Shown here one piece after another: positions 11,166-21,537 of a DNA stretch of 64,000 nt. The stretch is taken from contig NC_079492.1 in assembly GCF_020520425.1 (NCBI RefSeq), forward strand, positions 140,310,361 to 140,374,360. The letters run 5' to 3'. The notes under the pieces were generated by a model, which saw nothing but the letters and a program-made list of their open reading frames with translations, did no database searches and was not told the DNA's origin. Source of the DNA: Spinacia oleracea (taxonomy: Eukaryota > Streptophyta > Magnoliopsida > Caryophyllales > Amaranthaceae). Both the position numbers and the translations under genes were made by a program. Position 1 is the stretch's first letter. Each line of letters begins with the position of its first letter.

Positions 11166-11172
11166 GTATAGA
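11166..11172 (-). mobile_element. Target-site duplication plus last 2 bp (5' TC) of the interrupted Helitron
   Basis: GTATA (11166-11170) repeats 1290-1294. The next two bases, GA, read TC on the minus strand and are preceded there by A. Joining them to 1290-1294 restores a canonical Helitron start TCTATACTATATATT. This shows the retrotransposon is younger than the Helitron. Confidence 0.8.
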
Positions 11173-11853
11173 TTGCATGATTTGTTCTTGAAGCACTAAA
11201 CCCCATATATTGTTTGCTATTTTTAAGATGCATTTATTACTGTTGGATATAGATTGAAGTAATAGCAAACTGCTAATTAACAGAATTCTACGTTACATAA
11301 AGATGATTTATGGGAAGAAAAACAACAATTATTTATCTCAACCAAATAATTTCTATCCACTTCCACGTACAGTTCCACTTGGTTACGTTTGGATAGGAAC
11401 GATGACGCAAGATAATTTCCTCACTCCAACCCCCAAGGCTAAAAATGAACCGAGTTGAGCCGGGTATTAATGTGAGCAAGCTTATTAAGAAATATTGATG
11501 TTGAACGAAATTTTAATTCGTAGTTCAAGATGCATGTGTTTGTTTAGTAAAAAATACTTGTTCGGCCTTAGCTTGAGCTTGTTTGTTTGTATGTTGAGCA
11601 TGAGTTCCAAATTTAACGAGATTTAGCAAACGAGTATTCGATGTATGATTAAGCGTTTAAATGGCTAAATAGACAAAAAAAAAAAATATTCGCAAAATTT
11701 AATTGACTATTGCGAATGTGATCGAAGTCAAGATTCCTAAATTTTATTTATTTTTCTATATTAAATTTGGACTTTCCAATTATTCGGAACGATATATATT
11801 CTTTAATTAAATTTATATTTTAGGGGGAAATATATTTTATATCTATACTAATA
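11173..11853. other. Intergenic spacer, no feature recognised
   Basis: AT-rich DNA without a convincing frame. The part at 11440-11660 has a slightly different texture (repeated gagctt and gagc phrases), perhaps a transposon relic. Confidence 0.4.
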
Positions 11854-12110
11854 CTTCCTCTATTCTTATTTAAATGACACAATTATTTAGTCACGCTTGT
11901 AAATGCACGATTTCAAACATTAATATCTTTAATTATCTATAAGAAAAAATTATAAAAGTTGATATTTAAAAAATATTTATTAAGACGAATCTAACAAAAT
12001 CCCACACGACTATGTTTTTACTTAAGTATAAACCACAAAAAGAAATCAAAGGCACTTATGTGAATAGTGTCCAAAACTCTATTGTGTCATATAAATAAGA
12101 ATGGAGGAAG
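11854..12110. mobile_element. Stowaway-type MITE
   Basis: Terminal inverted repeats run from CTTCCTCTATTCTTATTTAA at the left to its near complement ending AATGGAGGAAG at the right, including the inner TGACACAA/TTGTGTCA. A TA dinucleotide flanks both ends. Length is 257 bp with no coding potential. This fits Tc1/mariner-derived Stowaway MITEs. Confidence 0.8.
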
Positions 12111-12370
12111 TAATATATTAAAAGCCGTTTGTAAGAAAGTATATATACAATGCCACATAGCACTCTCCTCTTTCAATTCGACCCATGTCATTATATGTCA
12201 TGTCATCCAGATATTATTCAAAATTAGAAATGCAAGATTCGAACCCTTGATTTTGATGATTTGAACGTACATTAATGACTTATCCACTTGGCTTGGAATG
12301 TTACGTATTATCTTTTGCAAATGAAATATAATAAAGTGATAATAAAGAAAAAAAAATTAATAACAAATAT

Positions 12371-12618
12371 TCTCTCCGTCACTGATTAGTTGTTACATTT
12401 TGTTTTGCAAAAAGTTTTAGGTGATAAGTGGTTATTTGGTTATCAACTGTTATTTTATTGGAAAAGTAGATGTGATAGGAGTTAGTGGGTTATTTTTTCT
12501 AATTGAGTGAGGGAGGGTGTGAGGACAAAAAAAAGTTACTGGGAAGAGAAGTACAATATAATAATTGTAGGGTTATTCCTAATTTAGAAGTGTAACAACT
12601 AATCTGGGACGGAGGAAG
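12371..12618. mobile_element. Stowaway-type MITE
   Basis: The left end TCTCTCCGTCACTGATTAGT and right end ACTAATCTGGGACGGAGGAA are imperfect inverted repeats, with inner TTGTTAC/GTAACAA. A TA follows the right end. The element is about 250 bp and non-coding. Confidence 0.7.
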
Positions 12619-12844
12619 TACTACCATTAATAGGAGTTAATTATGATTTTTTTTTTTCACTTTTTTTTTGTAGAAGGACAATTATCCAAGTGATGACTCG
12701 GTCGCTAGGGAGCCCGAAATCTAGTACAATAATAAATAGGTGCCATAATTTACATATTTTAATTAATTTAAAATCTAATAAATAAAGAATATATCCAATA
12801 AAACTCTACACACAAGAGTGTTTCATCCAACATCAAACACTCTA

Positions 12845-12956
12845 AGGGTCCGTTCTATTGTCCTTATTTTGACTTAACTTATATTGTCTGAACTTAACTA
12901 AACTTATCTGAACTTATTTTGTATGAAGTCAAAATAAGTCGAACAGAACAGAGCCT
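12845..12956. mobile_element. Short inverted-repeat MITE
   Basis: AGGGTCCGTTCTATTGTCC at the left pairs imperfectly with the right end GTCGAACAGAACAGAGCCT. The inside contains the repeated phrases tctgaactta and ttttgacttaa/gaagtcaaaa, so the whole unit could fold. Superfamily is uncertain. Confidence 0.5.
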
Positions 12957-12969
12957 AATTAATCTTATA

Positions 12970-13452
12970 TCTATCTAACTATGTAGATAAAAGATGAACA
13001 TTTAAATAGCATACAGAGCGCCATCTAGAAAAAAAAATTATTTTATTTTATTTTATGTAATATGATAAATAGAAGTTATTAAGAACGGATTTTAATGTTA
13101 CTACAAATCTTATTTGATACGAAATAATAATATTATATAATCAAAATTCAATTAAATATCATACACTAATCCATCGATCGATAGAGCGCCGCGTAGAAAC
13201 TAATCGTTTCGGCAAATGAAAAATAAGATTTCTAAATTATTTTTGAATTTAAAATAGTCGAGTGCCAAATAGATAAATAATTAGGTGCACGTAGATATTT
13301 TAATTAAGTAATTAAAAATAAATCTAAAATGAAATTCAATCCAAAATCAAACACTAATCTAATACTTCGTATAATCTATAAGAGTTAGTATAAGAGTTTT
13401 ATTTTAACGTAACAATTTAATAGAATTGTGCATCGCACGGACTAAAATCTAA
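12970..13452 (+). mobile_element. Possible non-autonomous Helitron
   Basis: The candidate 5' end is TCTATCTAACTATG after an A. The candidate 3' end has a gtgcatcgcac hairpin (13428-13438) and CTAA at 13449-13452, but the next base is C rather than T. The 'gagcgcc..ta gaaa' phrase is repeated at about 13016 and 13184. Boundaries are tentative. Confidence 0.35.
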
Positions 13453-15166
13453 CTTGTTCTAATTAAATTAGGAAATAAAATGTTAACCAAACAAGACTTA
13501 TTCGTGGACGTAACCATGTAATAAAAACTTCCTAATTTCCTATCACATGACTTTGTAATGTGATGCAAGTTGCTCCACGTTTGATTAAGAGCCCAACGTC
13601 GCACATCACATCCACCCTAACACAATGAGTCTTTGTTTGATTTGGTGTGTACTACAAGCTTAATTTGGACTCTCAGTCCGTTTCATATTCTTGTCGATTT
13701 AACTAGAGTTATAGGGTGCGTTTTAGAAAACTGGATTTGGTATAGTTTTAGTTATCTAATGTTAGAGTTCTATGCATATGTATATTACCGTTATGTTACT
13801 ATACTAATATATAGTATCCTATATAAAATCATGATATAATTATTAAGGTTATCGAGTTCTACTTAATTTTTAAGTCAACATCGTCCACTAATATTATTGC
13901 TTTTAGTTTAATTGACACTAGTTATTGCCCCGGGCGGTGATTATACGTATTGAGAATTAATCTTAAAATAAATCGAGTTAAAATTTAAAAAAAATAGTTT
14001 GATAGTTAAATACATACATGCAACATGAGATAAAATGTATAATTTATTTTTATATTTTGTTTTGTAAGGTGATTGAATATAAAATTTGGTTAAATATCTT
14101 AGTAAACTAAATTTAAATTTAAAATGGAGTAGTCATTTGCTATGTTTAAATTCCAACTATTCCTTTTTTTTATAGCTTAAAGTAAATGTAAATTAACTGG
14201 CTTGCTAAAAAAATATAGTTGTAAATGAACCTGTAAAAAAAAACCGTAAATGTAAATAGAAAAGTTGTAAGTATAGTTATTTTGATAAGAAATAATTAAA
14301 ATACATATTTATGGTAGGTAGTAAAGTTTTAATATAAACATAATTTATATTTTTGAATTGCTTAATTATCATATGTTGTGTTATTGCATTAGTGGTTAAA
14401 GTTCTAGTTCATAAACATTTTGATTGTAAAAAAAACATTTTAATGGTAATTATTTAAATTTTTTACATTATTATAATGTACGCGTTTGTCGTGAATGATT
14501 TTTGGGGGTGATCCAATGTGGAGGACTCGGGAAGTCGGCTCTCTATAATAGGTATAGCCATGAAATTGTTAGTTGTATAGTCATGAGTCAATTACTACGG
14601 AGTAATTGTTATTGTGGGCGTAGTGTCAAAAATTAGCCTGCTTCGTGGTTGATCCACTCCACTTCAAAGTCTCTAACGTACATAGAACCACCATCTATTG
14701 ACGATATCTTTTGGCAGGCATACTTAGGGTTGTTCGCCTGTTTATAGTTTGGTTTAAATTGGATCAAAATTTTGTTGGAAATTCTATGGTATTGTAAATT
14801 CTATTTGATGGACACTTTACTTTTTCACTTTCCCAAGTGTGCTATATGATATAACGTAGAAGTCTATATGAATTAGAAAACCTACTAAGAGTAGAAGATC
14901 TAGTTTGTATTATAAATAAAGGCGTATGCCACAAATAATAACATACAACGCAACATCTTATATTTTCCCATCATCAATATAGTTTATCATAAAATGCCCC
15001 AATTGCACTTTTAAATGGCTAACCCATCATTTAACCCTAACTATTAACTTAACCTTTGGTCCAACGTAACAACAACAGCTCGTCCAACCCAACCCGAATA
15101 CGTGCATGCAGGCATGCAGCCGCCTGACCAGCCCAACCCACCGAAACCACCAATATCAATAAGTTA
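13453..15166. other. Spacer with an isolated Helitron-like terminus
   Basis: CTAG at 13918-13921 followed by a ccccgggcgg hairpin-like block is a Helitron 3' end in minus orientation, but the matching TC end was not found. The rest is AT-rich without a supported gene. The block 15060-15160 is more GC-rich with pyrimidine-rich 'caacccaacccg' text but no open frame. The short frame at 13633-13839 has no supporting feature. Confidence 0.4.
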
Positions 15167-15391
15167 CTCCCTCCGTCCCGGAATACTCGACCCGGTTTGA
15201 CCGGCACAGAGTTTAAGGGACTTGAATTGACTTATAATTATTTTTTGTATGGAGTAGGGGGTAGGTGGGTTAACAGGGTGGAGTGAGAAATAATATAATA
15301 TTGTTAGAATATTTTCATTTTTAGAAACAGGTCAAGTATTAAGGGACGGCCCGATAAGAAAAACAGGTCAAGTATTCCGGGACGGAGGGAG
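15167..15391. mobile_element. Stowaway-type MITE
   Basis: It starts CTCCCTCCGTCCCGGAATAC and ends TATTCCGGGACGGAGGGAG, with TA at 15165-15166 and 15392-15393. It is 225 bp long and belongs to the same family as 26194-26521, which lies in the opposite orientation. Confidence 0.9.
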
Positions 15392-15652
15392 TAATACATA
15401 ATGCATCAAATTAGCAAGCACGGAGTAGATCCTTTCTTTTGCTTAAATTTAAAACTCGAGTAATATATTGACACAGCTTTGTACATCAATATATATTTCA
15501 TATTTGTGCGCAGCTGTATGCTCAAAAGAAAACATCGATCAATCAACATCATATAATATGAAAAATCACTATGCAATAAAATTAAATATCAAATAATCGA
15601 ATTGGACAAAAATCAAGAGGTTGGAACCTGAAACCACGTAAACGATGCAAAA

Positions 15653-16751
15653 TCAGTAGAATAATGTAAAAGGGCCATGGTAAAAACTATGAATACTCCC
15701 ATCTGCTAGATTGTAAACGCCTATATCATTCCCCTTGTTACCGAACTTGTAACTATACCAATACTCAATAGATATCATATAATCATCCGTGAAATAGATA
15801 GAGTTAGGTTTACAACCATGATCGGTAGATATCTCTACAGAAAAGGATGAGTTACTGCCTACAAAAATGGCGACATCATATAAGCAGTCTAGTTTGTTAG
15901 CCTCCCTTTTATCGACATCTATCTCAAATATTTCGAACGATTTGGTGAAAAAGGCATTGTCCACCAATTCTCTCACCCTACGAACAAGCAACAACCGATC
16001 TGCTGATTCAACCAAGTAGTAGTTTAGTACAGAATTCTTGTCATATGATGTCCGCTTCAAGTCTCGAGTTTTTAATTTGATTATTAGTTCTTGGGGATGA
16101 CCTGATTTGTCGACATCAAAACGCCAAATCTTACCAGAACAGGCAGTCTCCATAACACCATAGAATACTCCACGATAACATATGATATCAAAGCATACAG
16201 AATTAGATTCCCCACAACCTTTATGCTCCAAGAGTGGTTTCCATTCATCGTTGTTGTTTCTCCAGAAAGAGATGATTGCATGACGGCAACACAGGTTCAT
16301 ATAAGGTTCGATTAAGATGAGGGCAATTGTGAAATCGTTAGTGGTAGACGGGTTCGCTGACAATATGAATTTCTGAAAACACCATCCATCGAATTCATAG
16401 TAACGTAAAGAATCCAACATATTGCTCCAATAGCAACCATCCATGTGATGATAACAACCTTTTCTCGTGAGGGTTCGGCTGCGGAAGACTAACACAACGG
16501 ACTTGCTGGTTATAGGGGCTATAAAACCGACGTTGGTTCGAGGTGTCGTCTTTCTCAGGAAGCATAAGCCATGGCACCCTTGAAAGCGTTGATGATTGAG
16601 TTTGAGTATTGTTGGCTTGAAACTTGGCCTGCTTGGCTGCTGATCTCCAACGAGAACAGACATGCCCGAATATTTCAAAGTCTTCTAAGAATTCGACGTG
16701 TTCGGCGATTTTACTGGCAACATCATCGTGTAGATTGCCCCAATCGGCCAT
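15653..16751 (-). pseudogene. F-box-DUF295 gene, copy 1, disrupted
   Basis: The start MADWGNLHDDV (ATG at 16751-16749) and an F-box-like segment (LEDFEIFGHVCSRWRSA) are in one frame down to about 16400. The rest, with the DUF295 signature NSIYFTDDY and DIGVYNLADGSIHSFYHG, continues in another frame. Compared with the intact copy at 20131-21312, a segment of about 40 codons around the phrase LINPLTGAVIKLPQV is missing and the reading frame is lost there. The last ~15 codons are also cut by a TAG, because the homologous ending FTWFQVPTS lies downstream in another frame. F-box proteins normally recruit substrates to SCF ubiquitin ligases. This copy probably makes no full-length protein. A sequencing error is the alternative, but the missing segment argues for real decay. 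Confidence 0.8.
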
Positions 16752-16960
16752 GTTTGATTATGCTCCAAACAAAGTACCTAGGTCGGGATGGAAAATTAAA
16801 AATAAAATATCATTATTTTCAATTTAAAGAGATCCTATATATAGTCGGCTCTCACCAATGTGCTTATAAAAAGTTCGTGGAGCCCTAAAGTTGGCTACAC
16901 AAAAATATAGCCCAACAATAACAGGCTCATTATTTTAATGATCCTTATCATTATGAGCCG
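16752..16960 (-). promoter_or_regulatory. Upstream region of F-box copy 1, duplicated upstream of copy 2
   Basis: About 200 bp here match 21313-21490 closely. Shared phrases include gtttgattatgct, cgggatggaaaattaaaa, agagatcctata, cttataaaaagttcg and gagccctaaagtt. The duplication that made the F-box genes therefore included their promoters. An A/T-rich TTTTTATAAG (minus strand, near 16862-16871) is a plausible TATA element. Confidence 0.55.
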
Positions 16961-17159
16961 TCGAGCAGGGCGGTCTCTGAGAATTTGAAGGCCCTCTTGT
17001 TTTTCTTACAAACTTTTGTATAAGGCGGTCTTATCGTAAGACCGCCTTGATGGAAGTCTAGCTGCTGCTTTGATGGCAGTCCAGCTGCCAAGTAGGTAGT
17101 GACGTCAGCGTTTAAAAAAGAAACAAGTTCAAAAATATATATACCTATTTATGATTTAT

Positions 17160-17800
17160 TTACCATTTATTTTCAAGCCTTTTCTCTCTCTTCCTCATTT
17201 CTCAGATTAGGGTTTTCTCCCTCCTCCCTCCTCCCCCTCCCATCACGTTTTCTCTCTCTTCCTCCTTCCATCACACACATGGCGGCGGCGACAGAGACGA
17301 TGGTCGTCGTCGTAGCAGAGAATAATTTCCGCCAGAGTGGAAGAGCCGCATCGATGTGGAAGCAGGGAGCATAGGTGTCGAGACAATGTTAGGGTTTTGC
17401 GATGGAGAAGAGAGACGGAGAATTCGAGAAACTTATGTTGCTGTGGCGGTACGAATGAGAATGCGGTTGAATTTGGTGGTCGGAGGTACAAAGGTCGGTG
17501 GCTGAGGCGGAGGTACGAATGTGGATGCGGAGGCGAATGAGGAGGCAGAGGTACAAAGACATTGGTTGTGGCTGCAGCGATACCTCTCTTCTTCTTCTTC
17601 CCTCCTCCATTCTTCCTCATGTACAAAGACATTGGTTCTGACTTGTATTTTCGATCGATATTCTATTAATTCAGGTTTTTGTTTATTAATTTGGCGATTT
17701 CAATTGAATCGCAATATCTAGGGTTTCTCTTGCCACCAAGACCGCCTCAGCCACCGGATTCCGCCTTCAAAACAGGTTAGATTTTCTACAATCTGTAGAT
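17160..17800 (+). other. Gene-like GC-rich segment carried by the MULE (possible Pack-MULE cargo)
   Basis: A CT-rich leader (17180-17275, resembling a plant 5' UTR with 'agggtttt') is followed by ATGGCGGCGGCGACAGAGAC at 17279, which opens a short frame (MAAATETMVVVVAENN...) that stops near 17372. More GC-rich text follows to about 17800, with a gttagatttt junction like an intron start. Base composition is unlike the flanks. No domain is recognised. It may be a captured 5' gene fragment. Confidence 0.4.
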
Positions 17801-18059
17801 TTTTATTTTATTTATATGAAATTAGTATGTTCTTATGCTGGAGTTTTTGATTTCTGGAGTTTTTGATTTTTGGAGTTTTTGATTTTTTATGTTATTAGGT
17901 CAACTCTTTGATGTAATTAGGTCAACTCTTGCGATTTTTGAGGAGGAGGCTTTGCGGTGGTGGCGGTCTGGCTGATGGTTGTGCAGTGTTGGTGCTGCGG
18001 TGTGATGCCGATTATTGTGATAGAATCGCTGCAAACTGAGGATTCGTAGCGGGGAAGCA

Positions 18060-19035
18060 CTGGTGTTTTAGTTTTAGTTAAGAATTGTAATGTTTTAGTT
18101 ACACTTTTTTGTATTTAGTTAAGAATAATTATGTTTTAGTTAGTTATAATTCTGAAATAATGGTATTCTCAGTGGAATTGCTGGACTGATTTTCTATGTT
18201 TTAGTTATGAATTTTTAAGTTTTAGTCACGATTTTTTTTGTTTTAGTTAAGGTTTTTTGAGTTTTAGTTACGTATTTTTTAGTTTTCATTCAGGGCTTTA
18301 GTTGTGATTTTTCGAGTTTTAGTTATGATTTTACCAGTTTAAGTTACGATTTTCTTGGATTTAGTTAACATTTTTTGAGTTTTAGTTATGTGTTTTTGAG
18401 TTTCAGAACAAATAGTTAAGCAATGTAACATATTAGTTAAGCTTCAGAACCAATTAGTTAAGCAATGTAATAAATTAGTTAAGTAATGTAACATATTAGT
18501 TAAACCGTGTAACCAATTAGTGAAGCACCAGAACAATTAGTTATGCATTGGATTTAATTAAGTTATCACTGGAACTGATTAGTTAAGTTTAAAATTCAAT
18601 TAGTTAAGCAACGAAACTAATTAGTTATGCAATGAAACCAATTAGTTAAGTACTGAACCAATTAGTTAAGCACTGAACCCAATTAGTTAAGCAATGAAAT
18701 CAATTAGTTAAGCATTGCAACTAATTAGTTAAGATTTTATGAGTTTTAGTTAATAATAAGTTTGTTTAAAATTAATAACTATTTGACTCATAAGTTTAAC
18801 TATTTGTCTTTATACCTTAACTATTTTGTTATTCGATTAGTTATGATTTTTTTTACTTTTAGTTATGTTTTACACTATTTTAATTAGTACCAAAAAAAAT
18901 TGAAAATTTTAATTTCGAAAAAAATTTGAAAAAAAAAAAATTAAAGCCTGAAATCCAATTAGTTAAGCCTGAAATCCAATTAGTTAAGCTTGAAGTCCAT
19001 TTAGTTAAGCCTGAAGTCCAATTAGTTAAACTTGG
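18060..19035 (+). repeat. TTAGTTA-based degenerate minisatellite
   Basis: Two linked repeat forms are seen. At 18068-18420 it is units of about 20-25 bp around GTTTTAGTTA(C/A)GATTTTT. At 18420-18740 and 18955-19030 it is units of about 18-22 bp around CAATTAGTTAAGCAATGAAA. Dozens of TTAGTTA copies occur. Units vary in length and sequence, so it is neither CRISPR-like nor a homogeneous satellite. Confidence 0.8.
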
Positions 19036-19200
19036 AAAATAAAATCAAAAAAAAAAATTCAAAAAAAAAAAAAAAAAAAAATTGTACATGATGACGTCAG
19101 CATGACTTCAGCACACGCGCCGACATGGCTGCCAGCAAGACTGCCAACAAGGCGGTCTTTCCTGTGAGGCGGTCTCACACAAAAGTTTCTCTGTTTTTCT

Positions 19201-20120
19201 AATGTGGAGGCTATTTTCTTAATAAAATAACTAGTAACTCTAAATAGCAAAAAAAATATGTATATATTGGAAGTCGATCCCGTTACCTATGGAATATTAG
19301 GGCTGTCTTTGAGAATTGGGAGGCCCTCTTCTTTTTCTAATGTGGAGGCGAAGCACCTAAAACCACATCGGACACATGTCGCTCTCTAGTTAAAAGTTTT
19401 CCCGCTCTCTAGTCCAATTTATGACAACATCATTTTACTGAATCTATTGTTACCTAAAAATAAATATATTGAATCTGCATAAGGTAAATAATGGAAAATC
19501 ATATAAAAATAAGTATATTGAATCTGCATAGGGCAAATAATGGAAAATTATATGGAAATGGACTCATCCCCGCCCATAACCCGCCCATCACCCGCCAAAC
19601 CTACCTCCATCCCCGCCTACTTGGGGCGGATGTGGGGCGGGTCTCCCACGAAACCCGCCCCACTGACATCCCTACCCACCCACTTTGAATGATAGGGGAG
19701 TATTAAGTGAGTATGACTATTGAAATAAAGAGCAGATGAGAATAAATTTATGTTTGATATGGGTTATGAGAGAGGAAGAACGTAAATGTATCATTGTACC
19801 CTACTTTTTATTTTATTTGAATTTGTTAAATAAATAAGATACAAAATGGAGCAGTAACAGATCTATATATCATTTGTTTTAATAAGAAGATTATCTATAA
19901 GCTCAATTTTGATGCTAATTGTTAATTGTGCATCGCACGGGTTATATCGTGCGATGTTCCAATTCGGTAGGTCAATCAACAATATTATGCATCTTTGTGC
20001 TCAAAAGAAAACCTCGATCTATCAAACATTTATTATCATACGAAGTATATATAATAGGTGCAAAATTTATGAAAAATCACTACGTAATGAAATTAAATAT
20101 AAAAAGTAGAAAGACATGAA
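19201..20120. other. Intergenic spacer with transposon debris
   Basis: Near 19307-19345, 'agggctgtctttgagaatt' and following bases copy the sequence at 16973-17005, so a segment that once hosted the MULE is duplicated. A GC-rich block at 19563-19675 (repeated cccgcc, 'ggggcggatgtggggcgggt', 'actgacatccctac') looks like a transposon end. 20003-20120 matches sequences downstream of the other two F-box copies (ctcaaaagaaaacctcgatc), so the 3' flank was duplicated with the gene. Confidence 0.5.
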
Positions 20121-20130
20121 TTGGACAAAA

Positions 20131-21312
20131 TCATGAGGTTGGAACCTCAAACCATGTAAACGGTGCGTATTTACTACAATGTGAAGGACCATTGTAACAA
20201 CGATCAATAGTCCCATCTGCTAGATTGTAAACACCCATGTCCTTCCCCATGATGTCCAACTTTATTTTATACCAACAATTAGTACCTTTAATCATATAAT
20301 CATCCGTAAAATAGATGGAGTTAGGTTTACAACCATGATCAATAGATACCTCTGTAGAAAAGGATGAATGAGTGCCTATAAAAATGGCGACATCATATAA
20401 GCAGTCAACTTTCTTAAACTCCCTTTTATCGACATCTATCTCGAATACTTGAAACGATTTCGTCTCTGCCAATGTTCTGACCCTACAAACAAGCAACAAC
20501 CGATCTCCTGATTCAACCAAGTAGTAGTTCACTACATATTTATAATAATCAAATGATTTCGGTATCAAGTCTCGATGAGACTCTATTTGGATCACTAACT
20601 CTTGCGGATGACCTGAATTGTCGACATTCAAACGCCAAATCTGTATAGAAGGCGCAGTTACAGTAACAGCATAGAATACTCCACGATAACAGGTCATATC
20701 AAAACTAATAAAATCCACATCAAGTGGTTTCCATTCTTCGTTGTGGTTTCTCCAGAAACAGATGGTTGAATAACTTAAATCAAAGTTCATACGAGTTACG
20801 TTTATGATCAGACCGATTGTGAAATCGGTAGTGGTAGACGGGTTTGCTGACAATATGAATTTCTCAAAGTGCTTTATTTGACATATGGGGTAATGTATAC
20901 GATTCACCTGAGGAAGTTTTATTACGGCACCGGTCAAGGGATTTATGAGACACAGATTAAAATAACCTTTTAAATTCATGTAAGTGACCGACATCAACCA
21001 TCCGCGTGATGATAACAACCTTTTATTGTGATGGTTCGGCTGCGGGAGACTCACATGGCGAACTTGTTTGTTATAGAAACTATAAAAACGACGTTGGTTC
21101 GAGGTTTCGTCTTTCTCGGGAAGCATAAGCCATGGCATTCTAGAAAGTGTTGATGATTGAGTTTGAGTATTTTTGGCATGAAACTTGGCCTCATTTACGG
21201 CTGATCTCCAACAAGAGCAGACATGGCCGAATACCTCAAAGTCTTCTAATAATTTCATGTGTTTGGAAATTTTAGTGACGAGATCTTTTGGTATGTTACC
21301 CCAATCTGCCAT
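20131..21312 (-). CDS. F-box-DUF295 protein (SKIP23-like), copy 2, intact
   Basis: A single uninterrupted frame of 393 codons starts MADWGNIPKDLV. An F-box-like N-terminus spans about residues 4-45 (KDLVTKISKHMKLLEDFEVF, then GHVCSCWRSA), followed by a conserved PWLMLPEK segment. The C-terminal half has the DUF295 (KIB1-4 beta-propeller) pattern: LINPLTGAVIKLP near 125, FYAVT near 215, HGCKPNSIYFTDDY near 330 and DMGVYNLADGTI near 360. In this plant family the F-box binds SKP1 in SCF E3 ligases while the propeller region is thought to bind targets; the target here is unknown. It is the only copy of the three without a frameshift, which suggests selection on it. The gene has no intron, as is common in the family. 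Its promoter and 3' flank are shared with the broken copies. Confidence 0.82.
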   Translation of the reverse strand: MADWGNIPKDLVTKISKHMKLLEDFEVFGHVCSCWRSAVNEAKFHAKNTQTQSSTLSRMPWLMLPEKDETSNQRRFYSFYNKQVRHVSLPQPNHHNKRLLSSRGWLMSVTYMNLKGYFNLCLINPLTGAVIKLPQVNRIHYPICQIKHFEKFILSANPSTTTDFTIGLIINVTRMNFDLSYSTICFWRNHNEEWKPLDVDFISFDMTCYRGVFYAVTVTAPSIQIWRLNVDNSGHPQELVIQIESHRDLIPKSFDYYKYVVNYYLVESGDRLLLVCRVRTLAETKSFQVFEIDVDKREFKKVDCLYDVAIFIGTHSSFSTEVSIDHGCKPNSIYFTDDYMIKGTNCWYKIKLDIMGKDMGVYNLADGTIDRCYNGPSHCSKYAPFTWFEVPTS

Positions 21313-21490
21313 GTTTGATTATGCTACAAACAAATTACCTAGATCGGGATGGAAAATTAAAATATCATTATTTTCAATATAAAGAGATCCTATAGTCGGC
21401 TGATGCTTATAAAAAGTTCGAGGAGCCCTAAAGTTAGCTAGACAAAAACAACAACAGGCCCATTATCATAATGATCCTTATCGCTATGCA
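21313..21490 (-). promoter_or_regulatory. Upstream region of the intact F-box gene
   Basis: Homologous to 16752-16960 upstream of copy 1. TTTTTATAAG on the minus strand near 21407-21416 is a possible TATA element about 100 bp before the start codon. Copy 3 has no equivalent similarity beyond its start, so its promoter seems lost or replaced. Confidence 0.45.
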
Positions 21491-21506
21491 TTTACACTAA
21501 TATAAA

Positions 21507-21537
21507 CCTGGTCCACGCTAACTTAGCGTGGACCAGG
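21507..21537. repeat. Perfect 15-bp inverted repeat with 1-nt centre
   Basis: CCTGGTCCACGCTAA, then C, then TTAGCGTGGACCAGG. A related but imperfect arm (atctggttcacgctattag) lies at about 21924-21942, so this may be one terminus of a foldback or MULE-like element of about 430 bp. Confidence 0.75.

Larger units (their letters stand above)
17007..19191. mobile_element. MULE-type non-autonomous transposon with captured-looking interior
   Basis: The 9-bp direct repeat TGTTTTTCT flanks it (16998-17006 and 19192-19200). The left end ACAAACTTTTGTATAAGGCG and the right end, read in complement, GAGAAACTTTTGTGTGAGAC are inverted repeats, continued by inner gaccgcc/ggcggtc blocks. Nine-base target duplications and longer inverted ends fit Mutator-like elements. 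The interior has no transposase; it holds a GC-rich gene-like segment (17160-17800) and a long AT-rich minisatellite (18060-19030). It sits between F-box copies 1 and 2. Confidence 0.75.

Noticed and set aside
16571..16888. Plus-strand frames antisense to F-box copy 1
   Set aside because: Shadows of the F-box coding sequence.
17243..17632. 129-codon minus-strand frame
   Set aside because: Low-complexity His/Pro/Ser-rich translation of the GC-rich cargo segment; frames are open on both strands, as expected from composition.
18060..19035. CRISPR-like or satellite array
   Set aside because: Units are degenerate, of variable length, and lack constant repeats with unique spacers; it is a minisatellite inside a MULE in a plant genome.
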